A stretch of DNA of 64,000 nucleotides from Liolophura sinensis (taxonomy: Eukaryota; Mollusca; Polyplacophora; Chitonida; Chitonidae): contig NC_088304.1 of the NCBI RefSeq assembly GCF_032854445.1, positions 9,807,704-9,871,703 on the forward strand. The letters run 5' to 3'. Shown here in pieces: positions 36,501 through 48,560 of this stretch (within the stretch, counting starts at the first letter, position 1; each line of letters begins with the position of its first letter). The position numbers were made by a program, and so were the translations under genes. The notes under the pieces were generated by a model. That model saw nothing but the letters and a program-made list of their open reading frames with translations. It did no database searches and was not told the origin of the DNA.

Positions 36501-39500
36501 AAAAAAAAATGGTCCACAAAAACATACTTACGCCCGGATTTTTTCGTCTCTCCTCCAGAGCCTGGTTTACAACGTTCCTGAAGAATTCTATAGAAACTTT
36601 CGGGGAAATCTCTAGCTTGAAAATCTTGATAAGTGGTGTCAAAAAGGGAAAGAAAACTGAAACCAGAAATTACATGTGACCTCACAGCACATGCGCCGCT
36701 CTCTATGTTCGCTTTATATGTCAGAAAAAAAATCAACACACTTTGGCTCAGCCTTTGTCTCTATTAATACTTTATAAACATGCATACTTTTTATCTGTAT
36801 ACGCAGCATTATTCGAATGGACACCTGGAACAATTTTACTCATGAATGCTGGTTATAGGTCATCACAAGGACATAGGCGGTGAAGTTAAGCTTCAACAAG
36901 CCTACATGCCACACACAGGCCCCAAAGGTCAAGCTTGTCGAGTGGTGGCAGCGATGTATGCGAGCGTAGAGAGCGGTGCATGCGCTGTAAGAAGTATAGA
37001 TCTGTTATATGACTGAATTTGGTCTCATATATTCATGATTCATTGTTGTATTTCATGAGACCCGAGGATAGTGGGTGCAGCTGTGCATGAGTAGGAGAAG
37101 GGGGGTGGGGATGTGGGGGTGGGGGCGCAGGGTGTAATTGCTTCTGAAGACGCCCGTCTCTCACCAATACGACTGAAGATCTCTCTCATCCAGGAGCGAT
37201 TTATACATCAAAGTAGGTAAGGTGCTCTAGTGGGGATTTGATCGAAAGCCGATTCATTCACTGGGTTGATCAAAAATTTTCCTCCATTTTTTGTTTCTAC
37301 CATTTTACACCGTATTACACAAAATGCTGAGGGAAAACTAAACAATGAGGTAGGACGGGAAGTTAGCTTATGGTTGATTCCGTAATTCATTCCAAAAACA
37401 ATTTAGTTCAATTTTCCTGATTCTACAATTTCTACAAACACATAACACATGTGTTCAAATGTATATCTGTTTGTAATAAAGTGTAAATGTTTGTGTTGTA
37501 GGAATGAATACTTTGAGCCATCCAAGTTGATTCAGTGTTATTGTTTCATCAATGTTTCTATCATTATAATTATATACCTATGTTAATTTCAGTCAACTTG
37601 ATGCAATTTTACCCTTTCGAGCCCTTTTCATTTGTGCACCATGCACCACACAATTTCTAACCCAATGCTTCTAACTGCTGGCCAAAAGATCTCTTGGGGG
37701 CTTTTTGGACAATTACCTTCATAGTGTTCTAGTGTAGCACAATGACCCAGTAGCCATCGCTATGAGTTCACCTCCAGCTCATGTTAGCTTCCTCTCCGGT
37801 CAATCGAGGAAGGGCTGTCCTGGCCCTGCCCCGTTTATTCCCACCATCATGTCGCATGGCCGTATGGTCGTATAACTGAAATATTCTGGCGTACAGCGTA
37901 AAGCGCCTATCAAATGAAGAAATAAAAACGCGATATCGTTTCAAAGCATGACCTTAAAAAAGAACTGTATTTTAGTAATGAAGCTAAGGTGGTTCAAAAC
38001 TTACATAAAATTATGAAGGCCATGTTCAGCTTGATATCAAAAAACTTCCTTGCGTATTTGATAAAAGGATCGTCTGGTGAAATCTGAGTGTCCAGTTTCA
38101 TTCCGAAGGCTGTCGCAGCGATGACGTCCATGGTGAAGGCCTCGGTGCACCTATAAATACCGTAATAATCAATTCATTAACCTTTGTGGACATTATGAAC
38201 AAATTCAGTGTGACCCCTGCGAAGTACCTGTAAATACCGTAACAATCAAATCATTAACCTTTTTGGACAATACCAACAAATTCAGTGTGATCCCTCCGAA
38301 ATACCTGTAAACACCGTAACAATCAACCTTTATGGACACTATGAACAATTTCAATGTGAACACTCCGCCATATTTGTAAATACTGTAACAATCAATTCAT
38401 TAGCCTTTTTGGACACCATGAACAAGTTCAGTGTGAACGCTCCGTAATATCTGCAAATAGCTGTAACAATCAATTCATTAACCTTTTTGGACACTATGAA
38501 CAAGTTCGGTGTGAAAGCTCCGCCATATCTGCAAATAGCTGTAACAATCAATTCATTAGCCGTTTTGGACACTATGAACAAGTTCGGTGTGAAAGCTCCG
38601 CCATATCTGCAAATAGCTGTAACAATCAATTCATTAGCCGTTTGGACACTATGAACAAGTTCAGCGTTAACGCTCCGCCATATCTGCAAATAGCTGTAAC
38701 AATCAATTCATTAGCCTTTTTGGACACTATGAACAAGTTCGGTGTGAAAGCTCCGCCATATCTGCAAATAGCTGTAACAATCAATTCATTAGCCGTTTTG
38801 GACACTATGAACAAGTTCGGTGTGAAAGCTCCGCCATATCTGCAAATAGCTGTAACAATCAATTCATTAGCCTTTTTGGACACCATGAACATGTTCCATG
38901 CTCAGTGTGAACGCCAGTGCATACACATGGTAAGAGTCACAATTAATTAAAGGGCAAGACAGCGCTTGGCTAAAACATATTTCAGTGGAAAGCAGGATTT
39001 TTAAGCTTTTGAAAAAGTAACACACTTTATTATTTAAATGAGATGTCACCGAATAACATGTAGAACAAAATGTTAATAGGGCATAAATGGCCATTGTGAA
39101 TCGAGGCAGACATCTTCAGAATTTCATCCAGTCGAACACGTTGCCATCAGATTGCGCGGCCAAAGCTGTGACGTAGCCTCTACCCGTTCACTCCATGAAG
39201 TGACATATGATAAGCCGCGTCAACGAGGGTATAGCAAATAATGTCAGACAGTAGCATACCGTCTCTGCCCAAACCGCATTCACCTCCCAAAATACATTTT
39301 TTGTTGTTCACTTTAGCGTTTCGTCCACAGTTTCTAACTAATAAATATCAGAGTCAATGAAAAACTCATTAGGGATGCCGAAGGTTGATGGGAATGAGAA
39401 GACGGCATCTCACCAGACAATGTTTAAAGTTAATGAAATCTTACGATATCATTTTTTCTCTAAGTTTATGAGAATTGAACAATTTAAATTTTGCTCCTTT

Positions 39501-42500
39501 GTCTTTCTTGCATACAAGGCATGGTTATTTTCTGTTTTCTTTTTAAAAACACAGTAAAATCATTGAAAAGCCGTGTTTAAACCGAAGTGCTTTCTCTGTC
39601 CGCGATAACAAGGTCAGCACTGCTTTCTTAGAAACCACCACAACAAAACTGAAGCATATAACCCAGCGACAGTGGAATGCTTAGTCCGGCGTCATTAGTA
39701 CTTAGATCTATTGTCATTTGTTTCAGAAATGAGCATGAATCCAGTTGTACAACAATCCTATTGTAATTTGGTGAACATTTAATTGGAGTCAAAATCACTA
39801 GCACAGCCCCTCCGGAGGGTACGACCTGAACCAAGAATACCCCTGCCGTGCAGGCTATTTAAACTGTAAATGATATAGCAGTCTTACTGTATCATCATTT
39901 CAACCAGTGGAAGAAATATCCTTCCAATATGTTCATTTTCCGAGAAAGCTATTTATCACTTGCACCTCATTGGCGAAGTCCGCAACTTTTATCTGCCACA
40001 GGCTACTGTTTTGACTATAATACGGAAAATAACTTCGACGTTAGACAGCTAGAGTAAATGTGACGTCACCGTGCTGTCGATAATGGACACATGCTGAAGC
40101 TGTATGAAGACGAAGTTTCACTGAACTTTTACTCGGATTTAAAAAATCTAAAAAAATATTTAATGCCGGTTTAAGATACTTTTGAATGGTAGTCTTTCAG
40201 TGGACACAAACACTTGTCAGGTGCTCTCTTTCACTATAAGATTTTCGGGACACAATAAATAACTTCCTCTGTGCACGATGCGGTACGTCTGTAAATACGG
40301 AAACAAATTTATTAGGATTGTGAACAAGTTTATTGCTCAAACCCAACCACACCTGTAAATACGGTAACAATTCTCTAATATTTGAGATCCTTTGTCACAA
40401 CGGTGTCCAAAAGATGGAATATATAAAGATTGCAATGGATTTGCATTACAAAAATTTCCGGTATAACATATTTAAGTCTTGAAACATAACTCATAAAATT
40501 ATTGGCAAACTGAATAATGCAAATATAGCATCTATTTAAGCCATCGGGTCTTACCCTTTGATATCCACGGGTTCGCCATTGTCTGCCTTAGTCTTTAGTT
40601 TGGCCACAAAGCTTTCACCAGCCTCAACAATCATACCAATCATCTGTAAACAACATCAAATATTACAGCAAAAACTTAACTGTTTCATTTAAACAGAAAT
40701 TCAGCTGTTTAAGTGATGCTAGAATTCTGTTACTACAGCACAATAGAGTACTTATTAACCTGTTTGTCTGTTACTATTTTTATGTTGAGTAAACAGAATG
40801 TGTGCTATACTTAACTGAATAATCCGCCACATTAACGAAATTCACTCTAACATCACTCATACATCATTCTTGCTGTCAAATTTAACGGATTATTTTCTAG
40901 GAGTAAGTCTTACTATAATGTTACACAAGGAAACACCAATACAGAATACTAACACATAATAAAATATTACAACAGTTTTCTTTGACAAGTCTATGTCACA
41001 AATGTAACAATATTTTTTTCTTACAGCTCGGTACATTGCAAACCACTGTGATTCTTTTGTCAAACAAGTCTATGTGTTTCTGAATTGTAAAGTGGAATAA
41101 ATGGATAATCGCATTCGTTCGTTTCGCCACCGTTTCACAGTAGTTCCGCAATATTTTGTCGTACTTTTTCTCGCCATTTCCGCAAAACACAAATTTCTTT
41201 TCACTTTGTTTCGGTGCTATATATATAGCTAGCCATTCTATGATGTTTTTAGATATTAGATAAATGTTGACTGATTTATGAAAAAACGAAAGCGGCTGTC
41301 TTCAAGATATATGCCTCAATGCCTATAAGTGGCTTCTATTCCTGGCCAACATTTCTTATATTGGGCAAATGTGACTTAGGTTTACTTATATGGGTTATAT
41401 TTGGGCAATGTGGCCAACTGGTGACCGCTTCTCTCTCGTGAGTTACCAGCTTTATTTCCTATTTGTATAATTTCTTACATACCTTTGTCTCTGGGAGCTA
41501 CTGTTAAACGTTGTTTTGGAAATGGATCTTGCGATTATCGACTTGGAACGCCCTTTACGGACTACGAATGGTATATGAATGTCAGACATGACATATTTGG
41601 TTTACTAATATGGGTTAAATTTTGGCAATGTGACTAAAGTTTACTAATAGGGGGTTATATCTGGCTAATGTGGCTTTGGCTTACTAATATGGGTTACATT
41701 TGGCAATGTGACCTAAGTTTACTAATATGGCTTATATTTGGCCAATGTTGCTTAGATTTGCAAATATGGGTTACACTTGTCTAATGTGGCTTTGGTTTAC
41801 TAATATGGGTTACATTTGACCAATGTGGCTTTGGTTTACTAATATGGGTTACATTTGGCCAATGTGGCTTTGGTTTACTAATATGGGTTATATTTGGCCA
41901 ATGTGGTTTAAGTTTACTAATATGGGTTACATTTGTCTAATGTGGCTTTGGTTTACTAATATGGCTTATATTTGGTCAATGTGGTTTAAGTTTACTAATA
42001 TGGGTTACATTTGTCTAATGTGGCTTTGGTTTACTAATATGGGTTACATTTGACCAATGTGGCTTAGGTTTACTAATATAGGTTACACATTAAAGAAGAA
42101 GAAAATTTAATTATCAAACAAATACCACTGAAAATAGTATGCATTTCCTCGCAGGTGCATACCATAAATATCTGGCCAATGTGGCTTTGGTTTACTAATA
42201 TGGGTTATATTTGACCAATGTGGCTTTGGTATACTAACATGGGTTAGATTTCTACAATGTGGCTTAAGTTTACTAATATGGGTTTTATTTCGCTAATGTG
42301 GCTTTGGTTTAGTAATATGGGTTATATTTGGCCAATGTGGCATATTAAAATGGGTTATATTTGGACAATGTGATCTTCGTTTACCAACAAACGCTTATAC
42401 TGGTTAGAGAATTGTGTGACCTTAACTGACCTTCTTTAATTTACCACCGCTGAAGGCCGGGGTCAGAGTGTTACGGTTGTGGCGCCAATCGTCATCTTGT

Positions 42501-45500
42501 AATACTGTTAGGAACTCCGTCACCGGCGGTTCGGCAATTTCCGCAGCGCCGAAGTCCTGAGGAAACGAATGACACTGAGTCAGATTCTTAGCACATGTAT
42601 ATTTCTACGCAAAACAGTCGTATTACCACTAATAGATTTGACTTTTTTATCAAGTGGGTGAGCTTGGTATATGGTAGATGACAACAGTGTGTTGAGAAGG
42701 GTATGTGTGTATTAAAACCCAGGGTGTGAAATTTTAATCCTGGGATGCAGGTTTTAAATTCCCCAAACCCTTCTCAGTACGAGGATAACTAGTTATATTT
42801 AAACAATGCGCATACTTTATTTAATTCTTTAATTGTTTAAATAGGCTTGGCCTCAGTAAACTATAGTTACTACAGAGGTAATATGTATATGGTCAGAGTA
42901 GCGCACGATCATTTAATACAGATTTTTCAAGACTATTTTGCTTGCCACCATATGTCAAGTAAAACACCGTACCCGTCTGTTGGTAAAACTGTTGAATTCC
43001 TTCACAGTTATCTCCCTTAACATATCCAGGTCACCCACAACCAGCATGGGTTGTTGACCTTCAAAATGGCTGAAACAAGCATCGTAGTGAAAGATTTACA
43101 GAATTTAGAACTATACTTTATATATAATACTTAACTATTTCATTTGATAATTCATTTTGATTTATATGTCCTGGAATATGGATGAGCACACTCTTAACGT
43201 ATAACGAAAACGCCTCGCAAGTTGATATCCTGGCCTCGTAGGGAGACCAACATTTCGGGAGTTCAAACTGGCCATGCAGCAAGTAATTTTTTTTTCTTAC
43301 TGGCACTCTTATTTACGTACAAATCTATGCGTCAAACCAGTCGTCAACCAATAAGGGCGGTTGTGGTCAAGAATTGCAAGGCCAATTCCCAAAACGACGT
43401 TTAACACAAATTACCAAAGAACTAATAAAGTATATGAAGTACGAAAATAGGACGAAATCATGCAAAGAGAAGCAGTCAGCAGTTTTCAATGATGTAGGAA
43501 AGGCGCAAGGTATGTTACAGGCGACTCAGTGAAATCAGTATTCAAACCTTGTAACAAGCTAGAATATAAGTTGTCGATAAATAAATATGTATCTCAGTTG
43601 GGCTTTGATTGCAACTGTTCTTATATGCAAAGTGGCGATCTAATTCATCACGATGATCATACAGCCCCTATCCCCGTGCTAAGTGGCATTAGACACAATC
43701 ATGAAGCAGAGTGCCAGAGATAACAGGATAATTTACGATGTAAAAATTGAAACTATCCATCTTGATACAAAAGCCTGCAACCGACCATTGTATAGCCAGT
43801 TGGAATAGGGCCGCCATTTTGACAAGCCACGTGACGGATCCTTCTGTCCAATCAGAATGCTCAAAACGCTTTATTCATTCCGAATGTGACATTCAGTCTG
43901 AATGTTCAACTCTTAGCCTACAGCGTACATATTTACATATCTGCATATTCATGAGCCAGTCCTCACCCAAACACCCGCCCGTAAGTTTTAAACCACTCCT
44001 CATACGCTTCAACGAATCCCTGAAAAAAAGAAAAAGATATCAACTAAAACCATAGGATGTTTAATCCAACTGACAAAAATGCATTAATATTCGTTACTGT
44101 CTGACAATTAAAGGTGTACAGCATAAAGAGTAAAACCAGAGCAGCGACGACTGTGTGACAGCTTGCAAATGGTCACTCGTAACCGGTGAAATAGGGACTC
44201 TTTTCAGTTTACCTCAGTTAGGCTTTGGTTCCAATTGTTCATGCAAATGTAATTAACACGCCCTCTAACACCGCAGCTTAAGCCGAATTAGGTAAAAAAA
44301 AAAAAAAAAAAAGAAAATGCAGTGATGTTAATTGCAGTTTATTATACGTCACTGGTCTAGAATTACTGTCTTGTCATCACATACATTCACATTAAAGGAG
44401 AAAAAATTTAAATATCAAACAAATACCACTGAAAAGAGTATGCATTTCCTCGCAGGTGCATACCATAAAACAATTCTAATATGTACCTCAAGTTGGAATT
44501 AGGTAAAAAAAAAAATTTAAAAAAAATGCAGTGATGTTAATTGCAGTTTATTATACGTCACTGGTCTAGAATTACTGTCTTGTCATCACATACATTCACA
44601 TTAAAGGAGAAAAAATTTAAATATCAAACAAATACCACTGAAAAGAGTAGCATTTCCTCGCAGGTGCATACCATAAAACAATTCTAATATGTACCTCAAG
44701 TTGATAAATTATAAATAAAGTCAGCGCCAAAATCCGCTGTGGGCGACTCCATTTTGCCTAAAAACTAATCCTAAAGTCTTCTGTGTTAGGAGGAGAATTG
44801 CCGTTGGAAACCGCCGAAGAGCAGTTCGTACATTTCCGGTAGAATTCTTGTTCAGAGAAGGTAGTGAATAGTACAGTTCGTTTTCCGCTTGACGATCGGG
44901 AAACCGGAAGGTTGGACGTAGATTCCGAGTTTACACGAACAAGCCGGCAGTTTTAACATCTCTCATTGGCTGAGAGGCAACACACCCCCAGCATAAATTA
45001 CAGGGTGTTAAAGATGGAGGACGCGATGAACTCAGTGATTTATGCCAGCTTTGCCGTTTTTAGACTTTACGTGTATGGTGAGGAAAAATTGCAAAATTAT
45101 GCAGCAGGCACCGCCAGATAGAAAAAAAGCTGTTTCATGGGTTAATGGTGGGACATCAGTTTATATTTGATAAGACGACAGCTTGTGCGAGTGTGTGATC
45201 ATCTAGGCTCACATACCTTTTTGAAGACAACACGAGCATTCCCCATCATAGGCCACGGGCTGGGGAACGGGACACCCATCTTTTTGAAAACGCCGAAATT
45301 TTTGGTCTGATAGCTGAAACAGACATTACCGTCAATAACATTCTAATCCACACTAGGCCTACACAATGCATGCAGTATGGTCATTCTGTCGTTACCTAAA
45401 TCCCTAAACAGAGGAGATCACATTATCGAGCAAGTGTGTGTATATGCATCGATAAAATGTCCCACATGAACCGAGTTATCGCAGCTCAAAGTGAGGAACC

Positions 45501-46183
45501 CGCGCATACTCAAAAAATCAAGATTTTAAATAATCCTGCCAGTTATTCCTATAAACCGAGAACGCAGCTGTTTTCGATGACGTCACTGGAACTCCGTTTT
45601 GCCTTTTTAACCATATGAGCGTGGGTTACTAGTTACGCGGCATCGGGATTCTGCTTGGCGCCTCCCATCGCATCTTCAGGACTCTGAAAAGAAGCTGATT
45701 TATAGAGTTACCAAGAACGTCCGAACAAAATTCGCAAAGTTTCTGCCGAAAAAACTAGGCCTATAGGCCTATGGTTAAATTAGTTGTTGTGTTTTCATGT
45801 AATAGACGATTATCCCCGTTTCGTGTGCAGCCTGAAGTCAGATATGATGGGTAACTGACGAAGTGCTTTAGTTTAGCCTGTGAGTGAAAAAATCAAAGCA
45901 TTAAACATCAGTCAATCCATTATTAAGTATATGGAAAGTCACTTCGTACGTAGGTTCTACGGTAGGCGCATAACCAGGTACAGGAACATACTTGTACCTG
46001 CTTACCTCCCTTGGTTCTATTTTTAGGCTTTTACAAATACAACGTAAACACACTCCAGTTAGATATCCAGAACTTTAGATCTTCGTTAGCTTATGACATT
46101 GAGACTTACCGGTAAAACAGGATTAACACCGCTACCAAAATGATTACCCAGAGGGGCAGGTTGAACAGTCCAAAGACGTCCAT
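30545..46183 (-). CDS. Cytochrome P450 monooxygenase, CYP3 clan (3A-like), complete, 14 exons
   Basis: Exons on the minus strand: 46110-46183, 45217-45313, 43967-44019, 42973-43069, 42431-42556, 40555-40643, 38005-38150, 36532-36656, 35718-35880, 35222-35379, 32027-32118, 31491-31628, 31168-31327, 30545-30625. All have GT-AG borders with matching phases, total 1599 nt (532 residues plus TAA), a normal P450 length. Residues 1-25 form a hydrophobic microsomal anchor, so the enzyme should sit on the ER face. Visible motifs: C-helix WRHNR (131-135), I-helix AGFDTT (340-345), K-helix EGLR (397-400), PERF across exons 12-13, and heme loop FGYGPRNCIG with Cys477 as iron ligand. Order and sequence (TNRR in exon 4, FFPFLTPL in exon 8) resemble vertebrate CYP3A and CYP5 families. 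The substrate is unknown; xenobiotic or lipid oxidation with NADPH-P450 reductase is the family norm. Exon 9 has an acidic insert with a doubled GGDDT. Confidence 0.93.
30740..30935 (+). mobile_element. SINE family 1 copy in the last P450 intron
   Basis: CGTGGCCGAGGGGGTTAGCG is a tRNA-like A box. The body (CCATCATAATGCTGGCCACC) and tail (GGCGTAAAACCCCAATCAAA TAAATAAATAAG) follow. Confidence 0.8.
31925..31995 (+). repeat. Trinucleotide microsatellite beside P450 exon 11
   Basis: GATGAC/GATGCT units lie about 35 bp from the 32027 end of exon 11, in the same place as the repeat beside the broken copy. Confidence 0.75.
32119..34190 (-). other. Part of P450 intron 10
   Basis: Mostly unique-looking DNA. 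It contains a SINE family 1 3' fragment at 33290-33385 and a block at about 33910-34020 (GAGCTGGAAACAGACATAAA CGGCCACAG) that recurs near 62770-62820. No further exon is seen. Confidence 0.5.
34190..35221 (-). repeat. Minisatellite of P450 exon 10 donor edge (111-118 bp unit)
   Basis: TGACTTACAT (the reverse complement of the exon end plus GTAAGTCA donor) recurs at 34521, 34632, 34743, 34861, 35096 and finally 35214, which is the true exon 10 end. Degenerate units lie at about 34200-34432, and 34979 has a mutated donor (TGACTTGCAT). Each unit holds about 75 bp of exon-like sequence (HLAMNPDHMDRLITEIDEHY in frame), a donor and the start of the intron. Units of 111 bp keep the frame open across copies, so long apparent ORFs here are the array and not an extra gene. 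Confidence 0.93.
36220..36365 (-). mobile_element. Diverged SINE family 1 copy
   Basis: GCCTTGGTCAAGAATTATCC, TTTTATGGTGGCTGAACCGG and GAGAGCCCGGGGAAAAACC follow the family 1 order on the minus strand, with many changes. Confidence 0.45.
37745..37930 (+). mobile_element. SINE family 1 copy in a P450 intron
   Basis: GCTATGAGTTCACCTCCAGC, CCCACCATCATGTCGCATGG and the tail CGTAAAGCGCCTATCAAATG match the family, with divergence. Confidence 0.65.
38151..38900 (-). repeat. Minisatellite of P450 exon 7 acceptor edge (77-78 bp unit)
   Basis: About ten units have GGACA marks at 38188, 38265, 38334, 38411, 38489, 38567, 38644, 38722, 38800 and 38878. On the minus strand a unit reads ATTGATTGTTACAG CTATTTGCAG then GGAGCTTTCACACCGAACTTG. 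The true exon 7 border reads ATTGATTATTACGGTATTTATAG then GTGCACCGAGGCCTTCACCATGGAC, which is clearly related. The array therefore copies the intron end, the acceptor and about 30 bp of exon 7, and it abuts the real exon at 38150. Confidence 0.88.
40200..40385 (-). repeat. Isolated diverged units of the exon 7 edge repeat
   Basis: GTCTGTAAATACGGAAACAA and CTGTAAATACGGTAACAATTC with GGACACAATAAATAAC and TTGTGAACAAGTTTATTG follow the same order as units of the 38151-38900 array, but are strongly diverged. Confidence 0.45.
41380..42370 (+). repeat. 39-40 bp minisatellite in P450 intron 5
   Basis: Units of TGGCTTTGGTTTACTAATATGG GTTACATTTGGCCAATG type recur from about 41380 to 42370. They are broken near 41450-41580 by a family A piece and near 42085-42180 by a copy of the element duplicated at 44280-44705. 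The array ends about 55 bp from the donor of exon 5 but does not include it. Confidence 0.88.
43200..43735 (-). repeat. Interspersed repeat family A, inverted copy
   Basis: CGTCAACCAATAAGGGCGGT, CCCAAAACGACGTTTAACAC, AGAGAAGCAGTCAGCAG and TTGTCGATAAATAAATATG match the 16440-16890 copy. It lies between P450 exons 3 and 4. Confidence 0.6.
44100..44705. repeat. Family B copy followed by a 213-bp tandem duplication
   Basis: GTGACCATTTGC-type blocks and ACACCGCAGCTTAAGCC identify family B. From about 44284, the stretch AATTAGGT, A run, ATGCAGTGATGTTAATTGCA ... ATATGTACCTCAAGTTG is repeated almost exactly from about 44497. Part of it (ACAAATACCACTGAAAA...GCATTTCCTCGCAGGTGCAT) is also found at 42117-42165. 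Confidence 0.8.
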
Positions 46184-46398
46184 GTTCTAGGGCGAGACTT
46201 GCACGGTTTCACACAGACCCTGTGTATACTGTTTGACAGTATGCCGTCGTGCGCAGCGAAGGTAAATCGTCCAGCTTCGTTCAGAGCAAAACCTGCCTCG
46301 CAGGGTTGTAGTGTGGTTCACGGTGTCTGTGTATAGGACGTCTTACCCATACTAAGTGTACGCAGATATATCTGCCGTGTTGCAGTTGAGATGTTGTA

Positions 46399-46406
46399 TA
46401 TTTATA
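46399..46406 (-). promoter_or_regulatory. Possible TATA box of the P450 gene
   Basis: TATAAATA on the minus strand lies about 215 bp before the ATG at 46183. The distance fits a 5' untranslated leader of roughly 190 bases. This is a motif match only. Confidence 0.35.
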
Positions 46407-47439
46407 AGCCTAGAGTAATAGAGTGAGTCGCTGTTGACCCTACTTGTATATCCAGACGGGATATATCAGCGGGGCGATGGGCTTTTCCTCGCAAGATATC
46501 TTTGCCATTGGCTACTTTTTAACTCACGTGGTATATATCCTTATATGGAAGAAGTGCAGAGCCAGGACCATCTCCCTAGTGATATAGTTCTGTAAGATAG
46601 GCCTAGGCCTATGCTGTTGGGTCCGTTACATTCAGCCGTCATATTAATTAAACTAAATATTTTACAGCTGTTGCTGACAGTCAGATTTCGTCATGTACAA
46701 ATACCCTTGCGCTCAATCACCCTTACTTTTTGTGTACATGCATGGGAATGGCGCAAGCTTCAGAATAGCAAACAAAAAAAATAAATAAATAAATTAACGT
46801 TTATTGTCTATATTTAAAACTCCATTATTTTGGATAGTTCGTTTGTTTGTCTATTAAAATTTAATCAAAACATCAAAAAAGTCATCGTTATACTTCTCAG
46901 ATTCGCCCCTGAGAATGGTACGCCCAAAATACCTTCACCCTTTTTTGGAAGTTACAAATGTATAAAATGGATCTTTTGTACCACATCGATAGTATTGGGT
47001 CCCATGAGGCCATGACCATGCTTTTCTTTATCGTTCTAAACCATGCAGTTACAGCGAGAATAGATGTTTGTATTGAAGTGCACATTAGGCCTCATGTGAT
47101 AAGTTTGTCAATAGCCGTACGCAAAGAACAAGATTTAGCCTCTCTGAGGCCATACATACATACACACATACATACATACATTAGCTTACATGGCGACTCC
47201 ATTCTATGGAATGATTTGTGTCAAGGCAATAAGATGTGTTTCAGGGATTTGGCTGTTCTAATCAACGTTGATGAATCCATATAGAGGACAACTGCAGGAA
47301 TAATGTGGCTTTATATCTGTCGACCCTACATAAATAGTTTCCCAGAGCTTAAAAACTATAGAAACTCTCTGACGCTATCGGTGTACGAAAATACACAACT
47401 AACGTGGTAGAAATAAGAATTCCAGCATTGAAATGGATT

Positions 47440-47690
47440 TAATTCTATTCAAAAAGGTATTAAATATAAATAAAGGTATTTTTACAGTTTTCATCTTATG
47501 TTCTTTTATATTCTCCAGTTACGTCACAGTGACTATTACATGACTGTTTACGAATACATTAACCAAAGCCGTCATTAAAACAAGCACTTTGACAAGCATA
47601 ACGGATTTTTGTGTCAAACGTTTCCTGCCATGTTTATCACTAAACAGTTAATATGAGGATTAGTTTGTTGTTTGGTGAGAAATTAAAACA
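47440..47690 (+). repeat. Diverged duplicate block, first copy
   Basis: GTATTAAATATAAATAAAGG, CCAGTTACGTCACAGTGAC and CAAAGCCGTCATTAAAACA correspond in order to GTATTAAATATAAATAAAGG, CCAGTTACGCCGTAATAAC and CAAAGCCGTCATTGAACCA at 49410-49560. Confidence 0.55.
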
Positions 47691-47699
47691 GTTTTAAGC

Positions 47700-47935
47700 T
47701 AAAGTCGCTGCCAAGGGGTGCAACGGCTGGTTGACTCGTATCAGTATAATCGTTGAGGCGGGACGGCTTACTTGCCTTCGGTAAGTCGTCTCAGTGAAGC
47801 AGCACTAGATAAAAGAGTGATGGAAATCCGTCCTGCAACAAGGAGGCACGTTAAGGATGCCTTCGTCGTCATATGACTGAAAAATTGTTGAGTACGACGT
47901 TAAATCTACAAGCACTCACTTACTCACCCAAAGAG
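47700..47935 (+). mobile_element. SINE family 2 copy
   Basis: The body has TATCAGTATAATCGTTGAGG, CAGCACTAGATAAAAGAGTG and TTCGTCGTCATATGACTGAA, and ends GAGTACGACGTTAAATCTAC. Confidence 0.65.
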
Positions 47936-48439
47936 ATGACAAAGAGACATAGAGAACAGACAATACTGGATTTACTACACAGGGCTTTCTGGATAAAGGA
48001 TTATCATCATGCATAGTCTGCATTAATCTACACGGTCTCAGCTAGCAGTTGTGATTTACTTTATAACACTGAGTATAGTTTGGATGAACAGCGTCATATG
48101 CACGTGTACAGGGACTTCCACCTTAATGGTGGTCTTTACGAAGAAAGCAGGTCAACTGGTGGCTAAGCCATAAACCTTTGCACTATGACATTTGCTTTGT
48201 ATGGCATTGCGCTGGTTGAGTGTCATCCACTTATGTGCTATGGCATTTATACATAGAGCCTGGGTTACAGTAACCTGTAGATCTGAAATATGTCATGGAT
48301 TTCATATTTACGCCCTATATGGCACATGAAAGAGTATGAATATATTGAGAAACCACGGGTTTATGCGGCTTAATACAGCGTCCACTTGGACATGTACATA
48401 CCATCTAGGACAGTTTTTGAAGCTTGGATTTTATAATTT

Positions 48440-48560
48440 ATCTATTTCGTTGGTGTTTTACACCGTAGTCAAGAATATTTCACTTATACGACGGCGGCTA
48501 GCATTATCGTGAGAGGAAAGTTAGTAGAGCCTTGGGGAAAACCACGATCACCCGCAGCTT
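48440..48560 (-). mobile_element. SINE family 1, 3' fragment
   Basis: GGTGTTTTACACCGTAGTCA through CGGCTAGCATTATCGTGAGA to CCACGATCACCCGCAGCTT on the plus strand, that is the element on the minus strand. Confidence 0.7.
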
